From NCBI GenBank assembly GCA_015680685.1, contig MNCI01023527.1, positions 651,883 through 715,882 of the forward strand: 64,000 nt of DNA, written 5' to 3'. The notes beneath the pieces were generated by a model. The model searched no databases and was not told the origin of the DNA. It was given only the letters and a program-made list of their open reading frames with translations. A program made the translations under genes and the position numbers. The stretch comes from Gnetum montanum (lineage: Eukaryota > Streptophyta > Gnetopsida > Gnetales > Gnetaceae). Below are positions 1 through 12,766 of this stretch, piece after piece (within the stretch, counting starts at the first letter, position 1; each line of letters begins with the position of its first letter).

Positions 1-103
1 ATAATTGTTTCATGATTAGCTTCACATTCTAGATTGATGGGATCACATGTGAACACCTTAGCGATTTGTATAGTTGGGGAAACAAGTACGTTGCCGCTCA
101 TCA
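1..103 (+). repeat. 3' end of 5' LTR, family A1 (partial)
   Basis: The first ~100 bases match the last part of the LTRs ending at 11,705 and 28,788. They share the segment TTTCATGATTAG, the stretch CCTTAGCGATTTGTATAG and the terminal CTCATCA. The LTR is cut by the window edge. Compared with the LTR ending at 11,705, a block of about 50 bases is missing. A tRNA-like primer binding site follows after one base, which marks this as the 5' LTR of a + strand element. Confidence 0.7.
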
Positions 104-104
104 T

Positions 105-122
105 TGACACTATTGGTGAGGA
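105..122 (+). promoter_or_regulatory. primer binding site (tRNA-Asp type), A1
   Basis: TGACACTATTGGTGAGGA lies one base after the LTR terminus. It can be aligned with TGGCGCCGTTGCCGGGGA, the primer binding site I know from Athila/Tat-type plant Ty3 elements. Most differences are C-to-T or G-to-A changes. The better preserved copy is at 28,790-28,807. Confidence 0.6.
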
Positions 123-262
123 TTCTTTGCTATTATCATGCACTATCAATATAGGATTACTGAAAATTAATTAACATCATTGAATCAAACCTGACAATGT
201 TAAATCATAACAATTAATCAAAACTATACTACAAGCACATTGAGAAACTATTTATAACAAAA

Positions 263-2450
263 ATGTTTTCTTCTTCTCATAGGCAAGACAATCCTAAGTC
301 AACATTACCACAAGAATGTAGAGTGGTGTACACTCATCTTGATGAGTTTGTATTGAATTTTACTTACATCCTCCATCAAGATCAACAAATGCAATGGCAA
401 GACATGGAGGAAAACGTTGTATTTCCACTTGATTGATATGTTCCCAAGATGTTGCTCCAAACTATTATAAGGTTTGGCATTGAGGAGCTTCATGAAGAGT
501 ATGTTGTGGAAGATGATGACTTTTGGGACTACTGTCTCACTGATACACAATGCAAATTAGATTGGCAATAGAAAAAGTGTTGTGAAGCCATGAAGGTGAA
601 ATGGTTCACTAACCCCTTATTCATGCTAAATCAAATATATGATGAGGAAACTCTTTCTAAGGATTCTTAATATGTAGAATCTCCATCGTATGACTTTAAT
701 GAAGGGGAGTTGATCCCAAATCCTAAATCAATAATCAATAATCCAAGTTCTAGTAACAATAGGTCCCATGGATGTGGAAGCTATAAGATAGGGAGTCAAA
801 GTCAGAACTTGGATGAGAATAATGATGATCACTCTAAGGTTCATGGCCATGTCAAGTGGAGAGGAAGTGATAGACACCACGATGGTGGAAACCTTCCTTC
901 CTCTTTTCTCTTTTCATCTAGATCAGCTTCCTCCCCTAAATCTGAAAAGAACCACATGTGGTAGGATAATAATGATAATCACATAGACCTCCATGAATGA
1001 AGAGATGGTAGAGGAAACTATAGGCATCATTAAGATCATGATAATGAATCTCTATTTTCCACTTGAAATATACTCAACATCATATAGGCTATCAAAATTC
1101 CTACCAAGCATGTGATAAATAGTTGAATCAAGTGGAAACAATATCTTGAAATTTCAGGGGGGATATAACTCAGATCCTAAAACACATCTGTAGGCCTTTC
1201 ATGATGCATGTGGCTTACAAAATATTGAAAATGATTTGCAAAAGCTCAAGTTGTTTCCTAGAATACTCATGAAGAAAGCAAAAAGTTGGTACCAGTCTCT
1301 AGAACCAAAATTAATTTGTCGATGATATACAATGCTATAACTTTTTTATAGTAAGTATCAAACCTACTCCAAATTGTCAAAGCTATGAAGGAAAATCTAA
1401 GGATGCAAACAGGGAACACATGAATCCTTGAATGCCACCATGGTTAAATATTATTCATTATTACACTAATGCCCTAGCCATGTTTACTCTTAGAGGGAAT
1501 AGCTTTGCCACATCATAGATGGGCTTCACTCAAAAACATTGAGGATCTTGGGGGTTTATGCCAAAAAAAGACTTTTAAAATTAAGAGCCCATTAGATACA
1601 AAGGCTAATTGAGCTAGTAGTAAAAGAAGAAGGAGATTTGAAGAAACACAAAAGTGAAAAAGAATATAACAAGGACACTTCCATCAAAAAGAAGGAGGTC
1701 CAGTTTTGTGAAAATGAGGAGGAGTCACCTCTTGATGAGGTTGTCTAATGAAAGATCTTGTTGATCCAAAAATAAATGTCTAAAATTTTGGCAAAGGTAG
1801 ATAAAATGTGGGATTTGTTGGATGAAAAATTCCAAACTACTCTTAAAATTGCAAAAGAATCAAGAGAGTAGAGTAGTAATTGTGATTGCAAGAGGCAAAA
1901 AGAAGCTGAACATGCCTACCAAAGGAGCAAGGGTAAAGCTACTATAATAGAAGAATTTGTGGATATTGAATCAGATGATGTTGGTGCATGTGACATCTAC
2001 CACTATGAACATCCTAAGGGATGTTTCCCTATTGTGTCATACTTATAGAAATCTAAGGTGTATGCTTTGAATCCATGACTATCAAAAAGGAAAACACCCA
2101 AAAGATTACCTTATCCTTAAGGAAATCCTAGGTAGTTCCACCAAAAACAACCTTATTATCCAAGTGAAGCTCCACCACAATCATATTAGTAGTATTAGCA
2201 ATGATAGTAATCACAGTCATGGAGGATGCCACCACCATGGTAGCAATCCCCTTACATGTAGCCAAATCCATATGAATACTATGTTTAACAACCCCTATCC
2301 CCATGTTACTCTTCTAGTCATGTTTCTCCTTTCCAACATCACTATCACCCTCCTAAATTCCATCGATCTCATTCTCCAACTCCTAGGGGGGATCCCATAT
2401 TCCATCCCTATCCTTCTCATGTGCCTTCAACCTTTCCTCCATCCTTCATA
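263..2450 (+). pseudogene. gag: gag of family A1 retroelement, decayed
   Basis: The start ATG at 263 gives MFSSSHRQ; family copy A2 starts MFSSHK at the same place after its PBS, which supports this start. One frame runs from 263 to about 963, interrupted only by a few stops. The retrotransposon gag core is near 1,150-1,380 (AFHDACGLQNI, then KAKSWYQSLEP after frame correction). A Lys/Glu-rich helical part follows at about 1,780-1,970. Near 1,985-2,030 is a degraded zinc knuckle with HPKGC. The C-terminal part (2,150-2,450) is rich in Pro, His and Tyr. Multiple TAG stops and frameshifts make it non-functional. The product would be the nucleocapsid protein that packages element RNA. Confidence 0.72.
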
Positions 2451-2769
2451 ATGAGAAGGATATGGATGAGCTTTTAGCTTAACCACAAAACTGTAATGCT
2501 ACAAGGGCTATTAATCCACAACTAGTTCATGAATTGAATGGTTCAAAACCTACATCTCACAAATGACCATTCTTCTAACCTAATAGCCCTCACAAACTCA
2601 TGCGGTTGGTCATCCTACTCCTTCCTTATCCTCTACAAATCATCAAATCAACAACCCTTTAAACCAAATGACTTCCAAGATCTATACTATTATGTTAACT
2701 TATGTCATATTTAACTGGATCTAGGCTAGAAACCTTCCTAGAAAATTATCCAATCCTAGAAGTCTCCTT

Positions 2770-3200
2770 ATCTATTTGCAAATTTCTAGGAATGAACCAT
2801 GAAAAGCTCTTATAGATTCAAGTTCCAATGTCAATTTGATTTCCCATAAGATGTATAATACCTAGAACTTGTTGCCTCTCAAGAAGATTAATATCAAATT
2901 ACAATTAGAAGACTAGTCCATCATGGTTCCATTGGAATTAGTAGAAGATATTATGACCATGGTCTATGGGTGGTCTTATTCTGCTGATTTTCTAGTGATC
3001 AAAGTTGAAAACTTCAAGGGGTATTTTCCAATCATTATGGGAAGGGTGTGGCTAAGAAATGTTGATATAATAATGGATGTTAGATATATTTCCCTAGAAA
3101 TTTTCAAAAAAATGTATTTAAAAAAATTAAGAAGAAACAAGTTCCATGCATTATGTACAATGATACAGGGTGCAACTATTTGCAAAAACTATGGTCCATG
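2770..3200 (+). pseudogene. pro: aspartic protease domain, A1
   Basis: Around 2,795-2,870 the frame reads KALIDSSSNVNLISHKMYN, where DSSS stands for the retroviral-type DSG/DSGA active site. About 90 residues further on, YFPIIMGRVWLRNVDIIMDV matches the ILGRPWL flap-and-core motif of plant Ty3 proteases (near 3,025-3,090). The spacing between the two motifs is normal for the family. It lies between gag and RT as expected for the Pol order. A TAG stop near 2,910 and the altered active site show it is dead. Confidence 0.72.
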
Positions 3201-3719
3201 AAAATAGCATCAATTTTTGCATGCAAGTAGTGTGTAAATGAGGTAGACATTCAAAGGTTCTTGTACATAGCAACCATAAAACAAGATGACACCTAGTGGT
3301 TAATAGTTAATTATGAGAGAAGCATAATTTGTGTGAAACTGACTGAGAGCCTAACATGCACATATGTCATAGGTATGAATGAACTACAGCAAGTCCATCG
3401 CTAAGTCTTTAATGATGAAAATGATGATACCTATTGGGGAAAGTAGGAAATTCCTAACAATTTTAAACAAGATCCCTAGAGTTAGAAAATTTCACTACCG
3501 CCCTATAATATGCATTTTTAAAAAATGGAAAGTTGGTTATAATCAATGCTAAACTTGCTCCTGAAAAAAACAAAAAATTTTGAAAGTGACTAATAGATGG
3601 CTAACAATCTTTGCTTGGTCATATCCTAAGCTCACTAGGATTGATCCAAAAATATGCTAGCATTGTATTTATACTAATCTAGCCATGAAGATAAGGAAGC
3701 AACCATAATAATGATTGAA

Positions 3720-4510
3720 CCCCAAATTAAAGAAAATCCTCAAGGAGGAAATAGAATAACTCCTCAAGAAAAGGTTCATCTATCCCATTGTGAATAGTGA
3801 GTGGATCAGCCCACTCATGATTGTGCCAGAGAAAGGTGACAAGTGTTAGGTTTGTATTAATTTTAAGTTGTTGAAGATGGAAACATTGAAAGATCATTTT
3901 ACATTGCAATTTATCTACCAAGTGTTGGACATCATTTCTGGACATTGCTATTATAGCTTTCGGGATACTTATAGTGTCTATAACCAAAATTAGATTACAT
4001 CAGATGATCAAGCCAAAACTACATTCATGAATTCCTAGGAAACTTTTGTGTTTTAAGAGATGCCTTTTAGTCTATGCAATTCTCCTACCACATTCCAATG
4101 CTTAGTCTTGAGCATCTTTTAGCAACAAATTGGTAGCAGGATGGAAGTCTTCATGAATGGAATTTTTATTTATGGCACTACATTGAGAAAGTATTATAAT
4201 GATGTGTGAAGATATCACTATGACTCAATTGGCAAAAGAGCCATCTAATGATCCAAGAGGGCATAGTCTTGGGGCACAGAATCTCATAAGTAGGGATTGA
4301 GGTAGACGCTAAAAAGATAAGGATCATCCAAGGAATAACTCATCAACTGGAAATAGTTAAAGATGTCTAATCATTCCTTGGACATAGTAGTTACTACCAA
4401 TGATTCATAAATAATTTCTCTAAGATCTCAAAAGCATTGGTAAAGCTTACAAAGAAAGATGCTCCATTTGTGTAGACTAAGGAATGTGGAAATGCATTTC
4501 AATAGTTCAA
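3720..4510 (+). pseudogene. pol: reverse transcriptase domain, A1
   Basis: The conserved blocks are in order: a fingers segment near 3,740-3,880 (EWISPLMIVPEKGDK), then KDHFTLQFIYQVLDIISGH at about 3,890-3,950, which corresponds to the usual KDHFPLPFIDQVLD. The catalytic box at 4,150-4,161 reads FMNG followed by IFIYG, where family copy A3 has FMDD and FSIYG. Both aspartates are therefore lost. Thumb and connection sequence follow to about 4,510. Glutamines and tryptophans are replaced by TAG. The motifs place it in the Tat/Athila (non-chromovirus) Ty3 group. Confidence 0.8.
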
Positions 4511-4925
4511 GGAGAAACTCATAGAAACTTCAATTCTACGAGCACTAGATTGGACTAGACCATTTTATATCATGACAAGTGAATCAAATTATGCCTTGAA
4601 AGCCATGCTAAAATAGTTGGTTGATCAAAAACATCCATATTACATGCACTATGCAAGCCTGAGCATTTTGGGTGCATAGCTCAATTAGATCAAAATGAAG
4701 AAAGAATTGATGGTAGTGGTGTATGCTTTCAAAATGTTCAAGAACTATGTGCTTGGGTAAAAATTATTTATATACATCAATCATAGTTCCATTTGCTTCT
4801 TGATGAACAAGCCAACAGAAAGCCCCCATGTCATACGATGACTAGTGATCTTGCAAGAATTTGATCTTATGATGGTAGATCAAAAGGAGATTGAAAAAAT
4901 GATCACCAATCATCTCTCTCAGTTA
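4510..4925 (+). pseudogene. pol: RNase H domain, A1
   Basis: This directly follows RT. The recognisable end of a Ty3 RNase H includes MVVVYAFKMFKNYVLG and the later string FLMNKPTESPHVIR, then LVILQEFDLMMVDQKE. The A3 copy on the - strand at 60,640-61,000 shows the same strings with small changes, confirming common descent. TAG stops interrupt it near 4,760 and 4,845. The function would be removal of the RNA strand during reverse transcription. Confidence 0.75.
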
Positions 4926-5099
4926 AGATGGCATAAAAAAAAGAAGAAGAGCCCATTGTCTAATAAATTTTTTGATGAACTCCTCTTTGCTAGAGCAATT
5001 AATGACCAAGTCCTTGTAGAACCAAAATGGTATGATAGCATCCTCACTTATCTTCTCACATAGTAGAACCATAAAATCTAAACCACAGAAACAAAAAAT

Positions 5100-6110
5100 A
5101 GTTTCTTCATTAGGCCAAGTGTTTTATGGAAATCAATGAAAATCTTTACAAGATGTGTGTTAATGACTTGGTTCATTCGTGTGTCCCTAATATTGATCAA
5201 CTACACATTCTCTAAGATTTTCATGAGGGTCCTTGCAAAGGCCACTATGTAGGGAGATGCATGACCATTAAAATCCTAATGGTAGGGTACTATTGTCCAA
5301 CAATCTTCAGGGATGACCACCAATTTTTGTAATCTTATGAACATTGTAAATAAGGTGGTGGAATGATCATGCAAATGGAGGAATCTCGACAATGGGTCTA
5401 ACCACTAGAACCATTCAACATATGGAGCATAGACTTCATGGATCCCATCACATCCATGTCTAATCAAAGGGCATACATTAATGACACCATTGAATACTAT
5501 ACTAAATGGGTAGAATTAGTAGCCATCATTGACTATACATCATTTATTGCTACTCAATTTTTTCAACAATACATTGTAAATAGGTTTGGGATGCCACATG
5601 CATTGATGTCTAACAATGGAATCCATTTCATAGGCATCACTTTTTGTAAGATCATGCAACACTTGGAGGTTGAACATAAATTAACAACATCCTACCATGC
5701 CCAAGTCAAGAAAAGATTACTAATAAGAAGATTACAAATATCTCAATAAGAAATATTAGAAAATATAGGAGAGATTAGAGCATAAAACTCAATGATGCCA
5801 TCTGGGTCTACTTCTTAACATGGAAACTCCATATAGGCTACTCTCCCATTAAGCTAGTTTATAGGAAGCTACAAACACTTCCTATCTAATCTAAACTTCA
5901 CACATTTTCAATAGCCGATAACTTGGATCTTGACCTGAGTCTAGTACAAGGAGAACAATTGCTCAACCTTAATGTGCTAAATGAAAATTGATTACTGGTC
6001 CTATCCTTGAATGAAGTGCATAAGGCTTTTAGAAAGCAATGACATGAGCTAAGAATAAGAAAAGTAAAATTTCAACCTGGAGATAAGGTCCTCTATTAGA
6101 ACCCCACACA
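5100..6110 (+). pseudogene. pol: integrase, A1
   Basis: A histidine/cysteine finger lies at about 5,200-5,350 (FHEGPCKGHYVGRC, then a later HC). The catalytic core starts near 5,425 (IWSIDFMDPI holds the first Asp). It continues with YYTKWVELVAIIDYT, typical of plant Ty3 integrase. The second catalytic Asp should sit in a SDNG motif but reads SNNG near 5,616-5,627. A frameshift follows near 5,715. The C-terminal part ends with KVKFQPGDKVLY near 6,065-6,100, the basic tail found after the core. Non-functional. Confidence 0.78.
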
Positions 6111-7840
6111 TCTTCCACAATGAATAAAATTTCAAGGGGACTCAAGGGTTTGAATAGGTTATGAGTTCAAGGGGACTCAATAATCTCTATACTCTTCTAC
6201 TCACTTGGGTGCATAAGTGTTTTCATGAATTTCTTATGATTTCATGTTGACCAATAAAAAGAAGTTGAATAAGTCTTTGCATGGTGTGGTTCTCATCTAG
6301 AAGAAATAAACAAAAAAATAAAATGATGATGGAAATTCAAAGCACATCCATTAAATAGAATAATAGGCTACAAGAACTAGTTATGGGACTGGAAAAACAT
6401 GTTACCCATACCTGAAAGTCCCCTATAACTAAGGTTCTTTCTCACTTCCTACTTCTCTGTTGTTCTCTATAAGGAGTGGTGATTGATCTGTAGTAGCACT
6501 CTTGTGTCTCAACGGGGTGGACCAATCTTAGAGGGGTGATGCAAATTCATTGAGCATGGTTGGTTTGGTCTAGACTAAGGATGAGTTTTATCAAGTCATT
6601 TAATCAAAAAGTTCACAAGGGACTTCATGTGGCCTAAATCAAGAACTCCATTCTACTTTCTCTCTGATCCATCTATGTTTTCCATGACTTACCTCATAGT
6701 TAGTGTCCATGTCTCTATTTGATGTCTTGGTTTGATGTGCCTAAATTCTTAGGTAGATTCTTCTAAGTTTTGGTCCTTAACTTTCATAATCATTAATCAC
6801 CTATGGGACCAATGGACTTCTTAGATTAAGGTCATGTAAGTGCAAGAAGGGCATGTGCTTGCTATGGGGGGGATCCACTTACATATCTCTTAGTTGGTTT
6901 AGATAATTACCTCATCCTTAGACATTATTGCAATCCAAACCTTCATGCATCCCATCTAATCCATCCAACTATGTGCTCCTTAAAATAATTTTTTAAAGAA
7001 TACATTCTCCATACAATTTTTCAAATTTTTAATTTTTAAGCTTTCAAAGATTCTCTTTTGATGATTCCATCAAGTTCTTGTCTTTTTTGAAACTCCATGA
7101 ACACCACTTTCATTAGAAAATTTTGTGTATTTTCTAAGAAATTCAAGTTGAAAAAGTTTGCTTACACCCTTCGTAAACAAGCACCTATCAACAGATCCCC
7201 TACATATATCAGACCCCATATATGGGATCCTATCAACAAAACACAAAAATAGTATATATATATATATATATATATATGCGCCCCCACTTCAAATGTTTCA
7301 CACTTTCTTTCAAACACCAAACGAGGTTTTGCAATTTTAGAGCCTACAACCTTCCATCAATCATATCTTCCTAACCGTTTGTCCAAATCACTCCATTCTT
7401 TGACCCTATAGCTATTGGAGGTGAAATATTAGTCATGGGGGTCACAAACCTCAAGTTTTTAAGCTTTTTATAGAAAATTTTTCTAAAATAATTCTAACTC
7501 CCACAAAGGTTTAACAAAGATACCAACATGAAAACATTAAATTACAAAGGTTAAACCCTTCCAACTAACATTGCTAACAATTTGAACTTAAATATTAATA
7601 AAATAATAATAAATTAACCAATATAGCATGGTCTAACCTTAGTCTAAGTGTAACTAACTAATGAGATGAGGTATCAAAACATTATAAGTTACATATTATA
7701 TACAATAATTCTTGGATGTGTTGTGACCATAGATGACACCAAAGGGAAAGAACACATAGGAAGGAGGACCATCACAAACATGGGACAGAGGACCATAAAT
7801 AGGAAGGGGCCAAGAATAGGCCTAAGAAGAATAAGTAGAG
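6110..7840 (+). other. spacer between pol and extra ORF of A1
   Basis: I recognise no protein in this stretch. The segment TTCAAGGGGACTCAA occurs twice near 6,127 and 6,168, as a short local duplication. A (TA)n microsatellite lies at 7,253-7,277. Because pol and the 3' LTR of the same family flank it, it is most likely internal sequence of the element. Confidence 0.4.
7253..7277. repeat. (TA)n microsatellite
   Basis: About 12 uninterrupted TA units. It produces an artificial Ile/Tyr run in one reading frame. Confidence 0.9.
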
Positions 7841-10620
7841 ACCCATGCTACAATACCTTTTAGGGAGAAACTTAAAGTGGAATCTATCCATCTAATTCCA
7901 AAACAAGCAACAATGATAGAGCAATCCCACTAAGATGAGGCATTAGCTCCATAAGAAAATCTTGAGGTGACCTTGATAGAAGCCTACCTCTAGTAGATAA
8001 AATCAAAGGAGGTTTAGAAAATAGTATTTCAAGAGTTAAATTTTGCCTCTTTATTGGAGAAAGAATCTTAAGAACTACAAGATCAACTGAAGACCTCTCC
8101 CATGTGGCCCATCATCACTTCCAGTATAGAGAGGTACATGGGAGAGATGTTCTTATTCTAGAATAGTAGGAAAGCTAGCTTAATGGTCAAGATTAAGGAC
8201 ATATTAGTGTGCTACATGGGGTAGGCCATTTCAGAGGCACTTGGGTTGCCAAAACCTAGGGATAATCTCACTAAGATTATAATACAAGTAGATCCTAGCA
8301 TCAAGAAAGAATGGACTTAGTGGTGTTGATCATAATGAGTATGGTGCACTCAAACTGACAAAGAAAACCTACTACAAGATTGAAACCTTTCACCTCAATC
8401 CAATAGTGAGGCCAATCAATATCACTACCTTTTCCACCCATGTGTGTGCTACTATAAGTGGTAGATTCCCTATTAACCTTTGACAACTAATCTATCTTGA
8501 GATAGAGAATTGTTTTAAGGAGAATGAACATGGAAGTAAGGATCTCCCCTTTCCATGCCTCATCAAAAAACTATGTTGGATGGAAGGGATAACCTATTAC
8601 ACAAACAATGATGTCTGACATGCTTCATCTGCTAACTAGACAGAGATGATGAAGAATAAGGTCCCTACAAAAGTCATCTAAGAAGAGAAGCAACAACCAC
8701 CACCTTCATCACCCACTCAACAAATAGTGTTGAATATCACTATAACTTCTCAATGATTACAAAAATTCCAAGAATGGCTCTTGAGTGGGAAAGAGTAACA
8801 AACATGAACAAGTGGTGGCAATCCATCTATGTACCAACTAGTGATGAGTCACCTAAATGAGGTGGCTTAAATAGTTAGCCAAATGGAGGAAGGTGGACAA
8901 ATTTTTTAGCCCAAATAATGCAATTTTCCACAAGAATAAACCCTAGCACTTGAGAGGTAATGGAATCCTTCTCATAATAGTAGGAATTCCTAGAAATCTC
9001 TAAGAACATTACTACCTTTTTAGTGCACTTGCAAGAGGGTAAGGAGGCAATAGTTTTGGTGATGCAGCACCAGGGGTAGGAGATAGCAATGGAGGTGGTT
9101 GTTGATAGAATTACTGAAACTCTAAACATACGTACAAAATTTATACTAGAAGTATTTGCACTTATAGATATGCATATGTCTATATGGATAGTAAGCAACA
9201 ACTTAAGTATAGCACAACATGAACAATTGTTGGATCAACTAGTGGGAATTGGACAACTAATTTCAGATGTCTTCAACCTTTTAGACAATATAACTAAAAT
9301 ATAGTTGAAGCTGCTAGAAGCAAGGGATAAGAATATCATTTTAGATGGGAAACTAAAAATAGCCAAAGAGCTCAATGAACACTTGGCTACAGAGGTTGCC
9401 AAACTAATATCCCAAATTGTTAACCCTACATTCCTCAAACCATCAGTAACAAAGGATGAAGCTCTTGAATAGCTTCACATAATATTAAAAGGGGTTGAGG
9501 GTGAGATGGAGATAGTGGTATTCTATTAATCCTTGGTAGAGGTCACTCAATAAAAAATTTAGAAGGCCTTGGATCAAACCCACCAAGAGAATGTATAATT
9601 AACTATAGAGAATCATTTCTTGCAAAATGTTGATGTGAAAAATAACATATGAAAGATTTCATCCATCAATAGTAGGTGCAGCTAGCCAAAGTAAACATTG
9701 AGCTAAGGATATTGTAGTGGAAAATAGGAACCTCTCCATGGAGGAGGTCTATGATCTTTGCCAAAAGACTACAATCACTATAGCCACTTGGAAATTAGAG
9801 GCTTTCAAATCTGAGAGAGCCAAAAATCACTATAGAGATTAGGTTGATCTACAGAATGAAGTTAATGAAAAACATATCTAGTTGGTGAAGAAAAAAGTAA
9901 ATGAGACCCTTCAACAACTCCAGCAAGAAAAAGAGATTTAGCAACCTATCATTGATGGGATAGATTCCTGCAATAAAGTCGAGATCTACATAAAGCAATT
10001 GAAAATTGAGGAGATAACAAAATACATGGAGCTTTCCAATCTTTGGTATGCAAATTTGGCTATGCTGACTATCAAATGGTAATGGCTTGAATTGGAGAAA
10101 AAAGTGGACAACTCATTCTTATTATATGAGATAGATTTCAAGCACCACAAGGACACTAAGTAGAAGCTTGCAATAGTAAACCTGTAACATGAGGTTCTCA
10201 AAGAAAAGTTCACTGACCAAACATCAACTGCTAAGAACCTAGCCAAGAAGATGAATGACTACCAGGAGTTGAGAATGCACTTAGAGTGTTTGATATCAAA
10301 CACAAGTAATTCACTACATAGTTTATCAGTGTGAAGGAGTTGTTCCCAATAATGCCCTATCCATGGGATATCCCCATTCTAGCCCACATTGGTGAGGCCT
10401 TGTGGACTATAAATAATCCTTGGAGCAAGGAGAAGAAGATGAAAGCATTCTTGGATGCCCTTCACCTTTCATTAGAAGTGGTAGTTGCAACAGGACAACC
10501 ATAGTTGCCTCAACAACTATGTGCACCTGAAGTGGGAGAAGGTTCTTTGGAACCTCAAGAATCTCCACCATCTGGGACCATATAATCATTTTAACCTTCT
10601 TCACATCATCAGAGGATGTG
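7840..10620 (+). pseudogene. extra ORF after pol in A1, unknown product with coiled coil
   Basis: Long stretches of reading frame are broken by many TAG stops and several frameshifts. The N-terminal part (about 8,080-8,310) is globular and includes ISEALGLPKPRDNLTK and VDPSIKKEWT. The middle (9,090-10,300) is rich in Leu, Lys, Glu and Gln and looks like coiled coil. The C-terminal part near 10,330-10,560 includes KELFPIMPYPWDIPILAH and a Pro/Glu-rich tail. It lies between integrase and the polypurine tract, where Athila- and Tat-type elements are known to carry an additional ORF. I do not recognise a named domain, and an env-like function has no visible support because I see no signal peptide or membrane segment. 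The reading frame is inferred from continuity across stops. Confidence 0.5.
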
Positions 10621-10798
10621 TTGTCCAATTTTGTTTATTCATGTTCTAGTGTTCAATTTTTTGTCATGAACATCGCAATTTTGTAATCAATCTTGATTCA
10701 TACACCTAGGTTTTGCTATGTGAGTTTTATTGTGTTAGGTATCAGTAAATAATCCCATACCTTTCCAATTCTATAAAAAACTCTAGGACGAGCTTTCA

Positions 10799-10814
10799 TT
10801 CAATTGTGGGGGTA
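10799..10814 (+). promoter_or_regulatory. polypurine tract of A1
   Basis: The sequence TTCAATTGTGGGGGTA lies immediately before the TG start of the LTR, as expected for the plus-strand primer of a + strand element. Confidence 0.6.
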
Positions 10815-11705
10815 TGATGATGTGTCTTCAGTTAGCTACATTGATGAGATTTCATCATTGCAACCCTATAGATAGGATCTTGTCAATGTAGGATTTCCTA
10901 GGTTGATGTGTATCCATCAATGTGTCACCCTAGTAGGTTTATAAATATGACACCCTAGCCATTTTAATCGAGAGGTATAATTTTAGTTGCTAGCAAAACT
11001 CTTGTAGTTTATTTCTGTGAAAGATAGAATAATTTTCTAAGTGCCCATAGCAGGAGTCATGGGGTGTATGAATCTTTATTTGAACATTATTATACCTAAG
11101 CACCACAGTGTGTCTAGAAATAAAGATGAGCATTTTTGATAAACCTTGCAGCACAATGACTAGCTTAATGATTTATTTATGCATTTATTATTTTCATTAA
11201 TTACGTGATTAATTAAGCTAAGATGATTAAGACTTTAAGTAATTAATTAACTAAGTTAAATATACTAGCATACATAAATACGACCACTTCGAGCATAAGT
11301 ATAACACTTGGTAATACCAGTAGCAGTTACTGCTTGGTCACCCAATAGTGTTGTACATTTTTAGGATTATATGGAAATTGGGATCAAATGCTTATGTTAT
11401 AACAGTTAGTTGTTAATTAGCAATTATATTAGTAGAATTATTAATCAATTTACTCTCAATCTATTATCAACCTTAGGTGAACAAAATATAAAATAATAAA
11501 AATCATGTGCCTTAATTACACTTAACCATACAACTAAGCCTTGCAAGTGTAGTTGGGAAGACAATGATAATTTCATGATTAGATTCACCTTATAGATTGA
11601 ATCTTGTGTACTACAACACTGGGAATCCATGGCATTAGACCAAATTATTTGTGAATGCCTTAGTGATTTGTATGGTTGGCTGTAGGGGCACCTCGCTACT
11701 CATCA
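10815..11705 (+). repeat. LTR of family A (probable 3' LTR of A1)
   Basis: It starts TGATGATGTG after the polypurine tract and ends CTCATCA, 891 bases in all. The family LTR at 27,890-28,788 is 899 bases long and has a TATA box at nearly the same distance from its start (125 versus 127). The last ~130 bases resemble window positions 1-103. The two LTRs have diverged strongly in the middle, so the insertion is old. Confidence 0.65.
10940..10947 (+). promoter_or_regulatory. TATA box in family A LTR
   Basis: TATAAATA lies 125 bases into the LTR. The same octamer occurs 127 bases into the A2 LTR, which supports it as the LTR core promoter. Confidence 0.55.
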
Positions 11706-12766
11706 CTAGTCATTGTTGATTCAAATTGTAAATTATAATGCTTTCAAAAGAAATCTTGTGCTGCTGCCTTCCTAGACTTGCTTTGTGGATTTTTTTGATG
11801 CTACTTCTCACCCTATCTTTGCTATGTCTAAGTGAATGTGAAAATGAAAGTAAAAGTAAAATATATATTGCACTGATTCATTTTTTTTTTTTACATTTTA
11901 ACCTAAAATGCGAGGTCATGTGACTTACATATTCTAGAAAACTCTAATTCACACATTGATTTAGTTCTCTTTTTTTAATTTGAATAATGTTTTTTTCATT
12001 TTTTAGCTGCTACTTGTAGTTTGATCTATAGGTTGCATGACACATAACAAAATGCAAATCACACCAATCTTAAAAGTATGTTTGTTGCATACTTTTTGTC
12101 AACCACACTAATATAGCAATATGCAATTACAATATTCATTGATACACATAATCTAAATGTGGAAAGTTCCACTTGCATTAAAGCACACGATGTTAAATTG
12201 GTTTTTGTTAACAAAATTAGTTGTAGAGATATGTGAATTGGATGAACTTGTAGACATTTTTTGCGCAATGTGAGTGACTCACATAGAATTATAAAATTAA
12301 AGACTACACAATACTATAAGATGCATGTTCATACATGTTATTTTATAAATACTAAAAGGAAATGCAAATTACATGTTCTCGTAGTTCTTAAAGAATGAAA
12401 AATTTGAGACATCACTAATAAAATAAAAAAGAAAACCATTTATACAGGGATCATTATCTAGAACATAATTAACAATGTACAAATAGGAAACACATATCAA
12501 ACACATAGTCTTGCAACACCTAATTAAGTAATATGAAGCATAGTTTGATCCAACAAAAGAGAGTGACAAACATGTTATCAAGTAATCAATAACAAATACT
12601 TAATATCTTCCAACCATAGTTTGCTTCCCAAGGATGTTAAATAAAAAAATACATTGAAAAAAATGTCATCAAATGAGCTATTGGTTCAAAGTAGACATGG
12701 GATTAGAGGACTATCCATGATTCTCTTGGCCATATACACACCAATCTACAAGAAAAATGAAATTGA
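11706..12766. other. unassigned AT-rich stretch
   Basis: It follows the family A LTR. It contains a poly(T) run near 11,880 but no coding sequence that I recognise. The first bases (TAGTCATTGTTGA) faintly resemble a primer binding site, but the internal sequence of family A does not follow. Confidence 0.4.

Noticed and set aside
7158-7340. Small frame with an alternating Ile/Tyr run
   Set aside because: It is produced by the (TA)n microsatellite at 7,253-7,277.
11708-11724. Primer-binding-site-like sequence after the LTR at 11,705
   Set aside because: Only a gapped partial match, and no family A leader or gag follows. The LTR is better read as the 3' LTR of A1.
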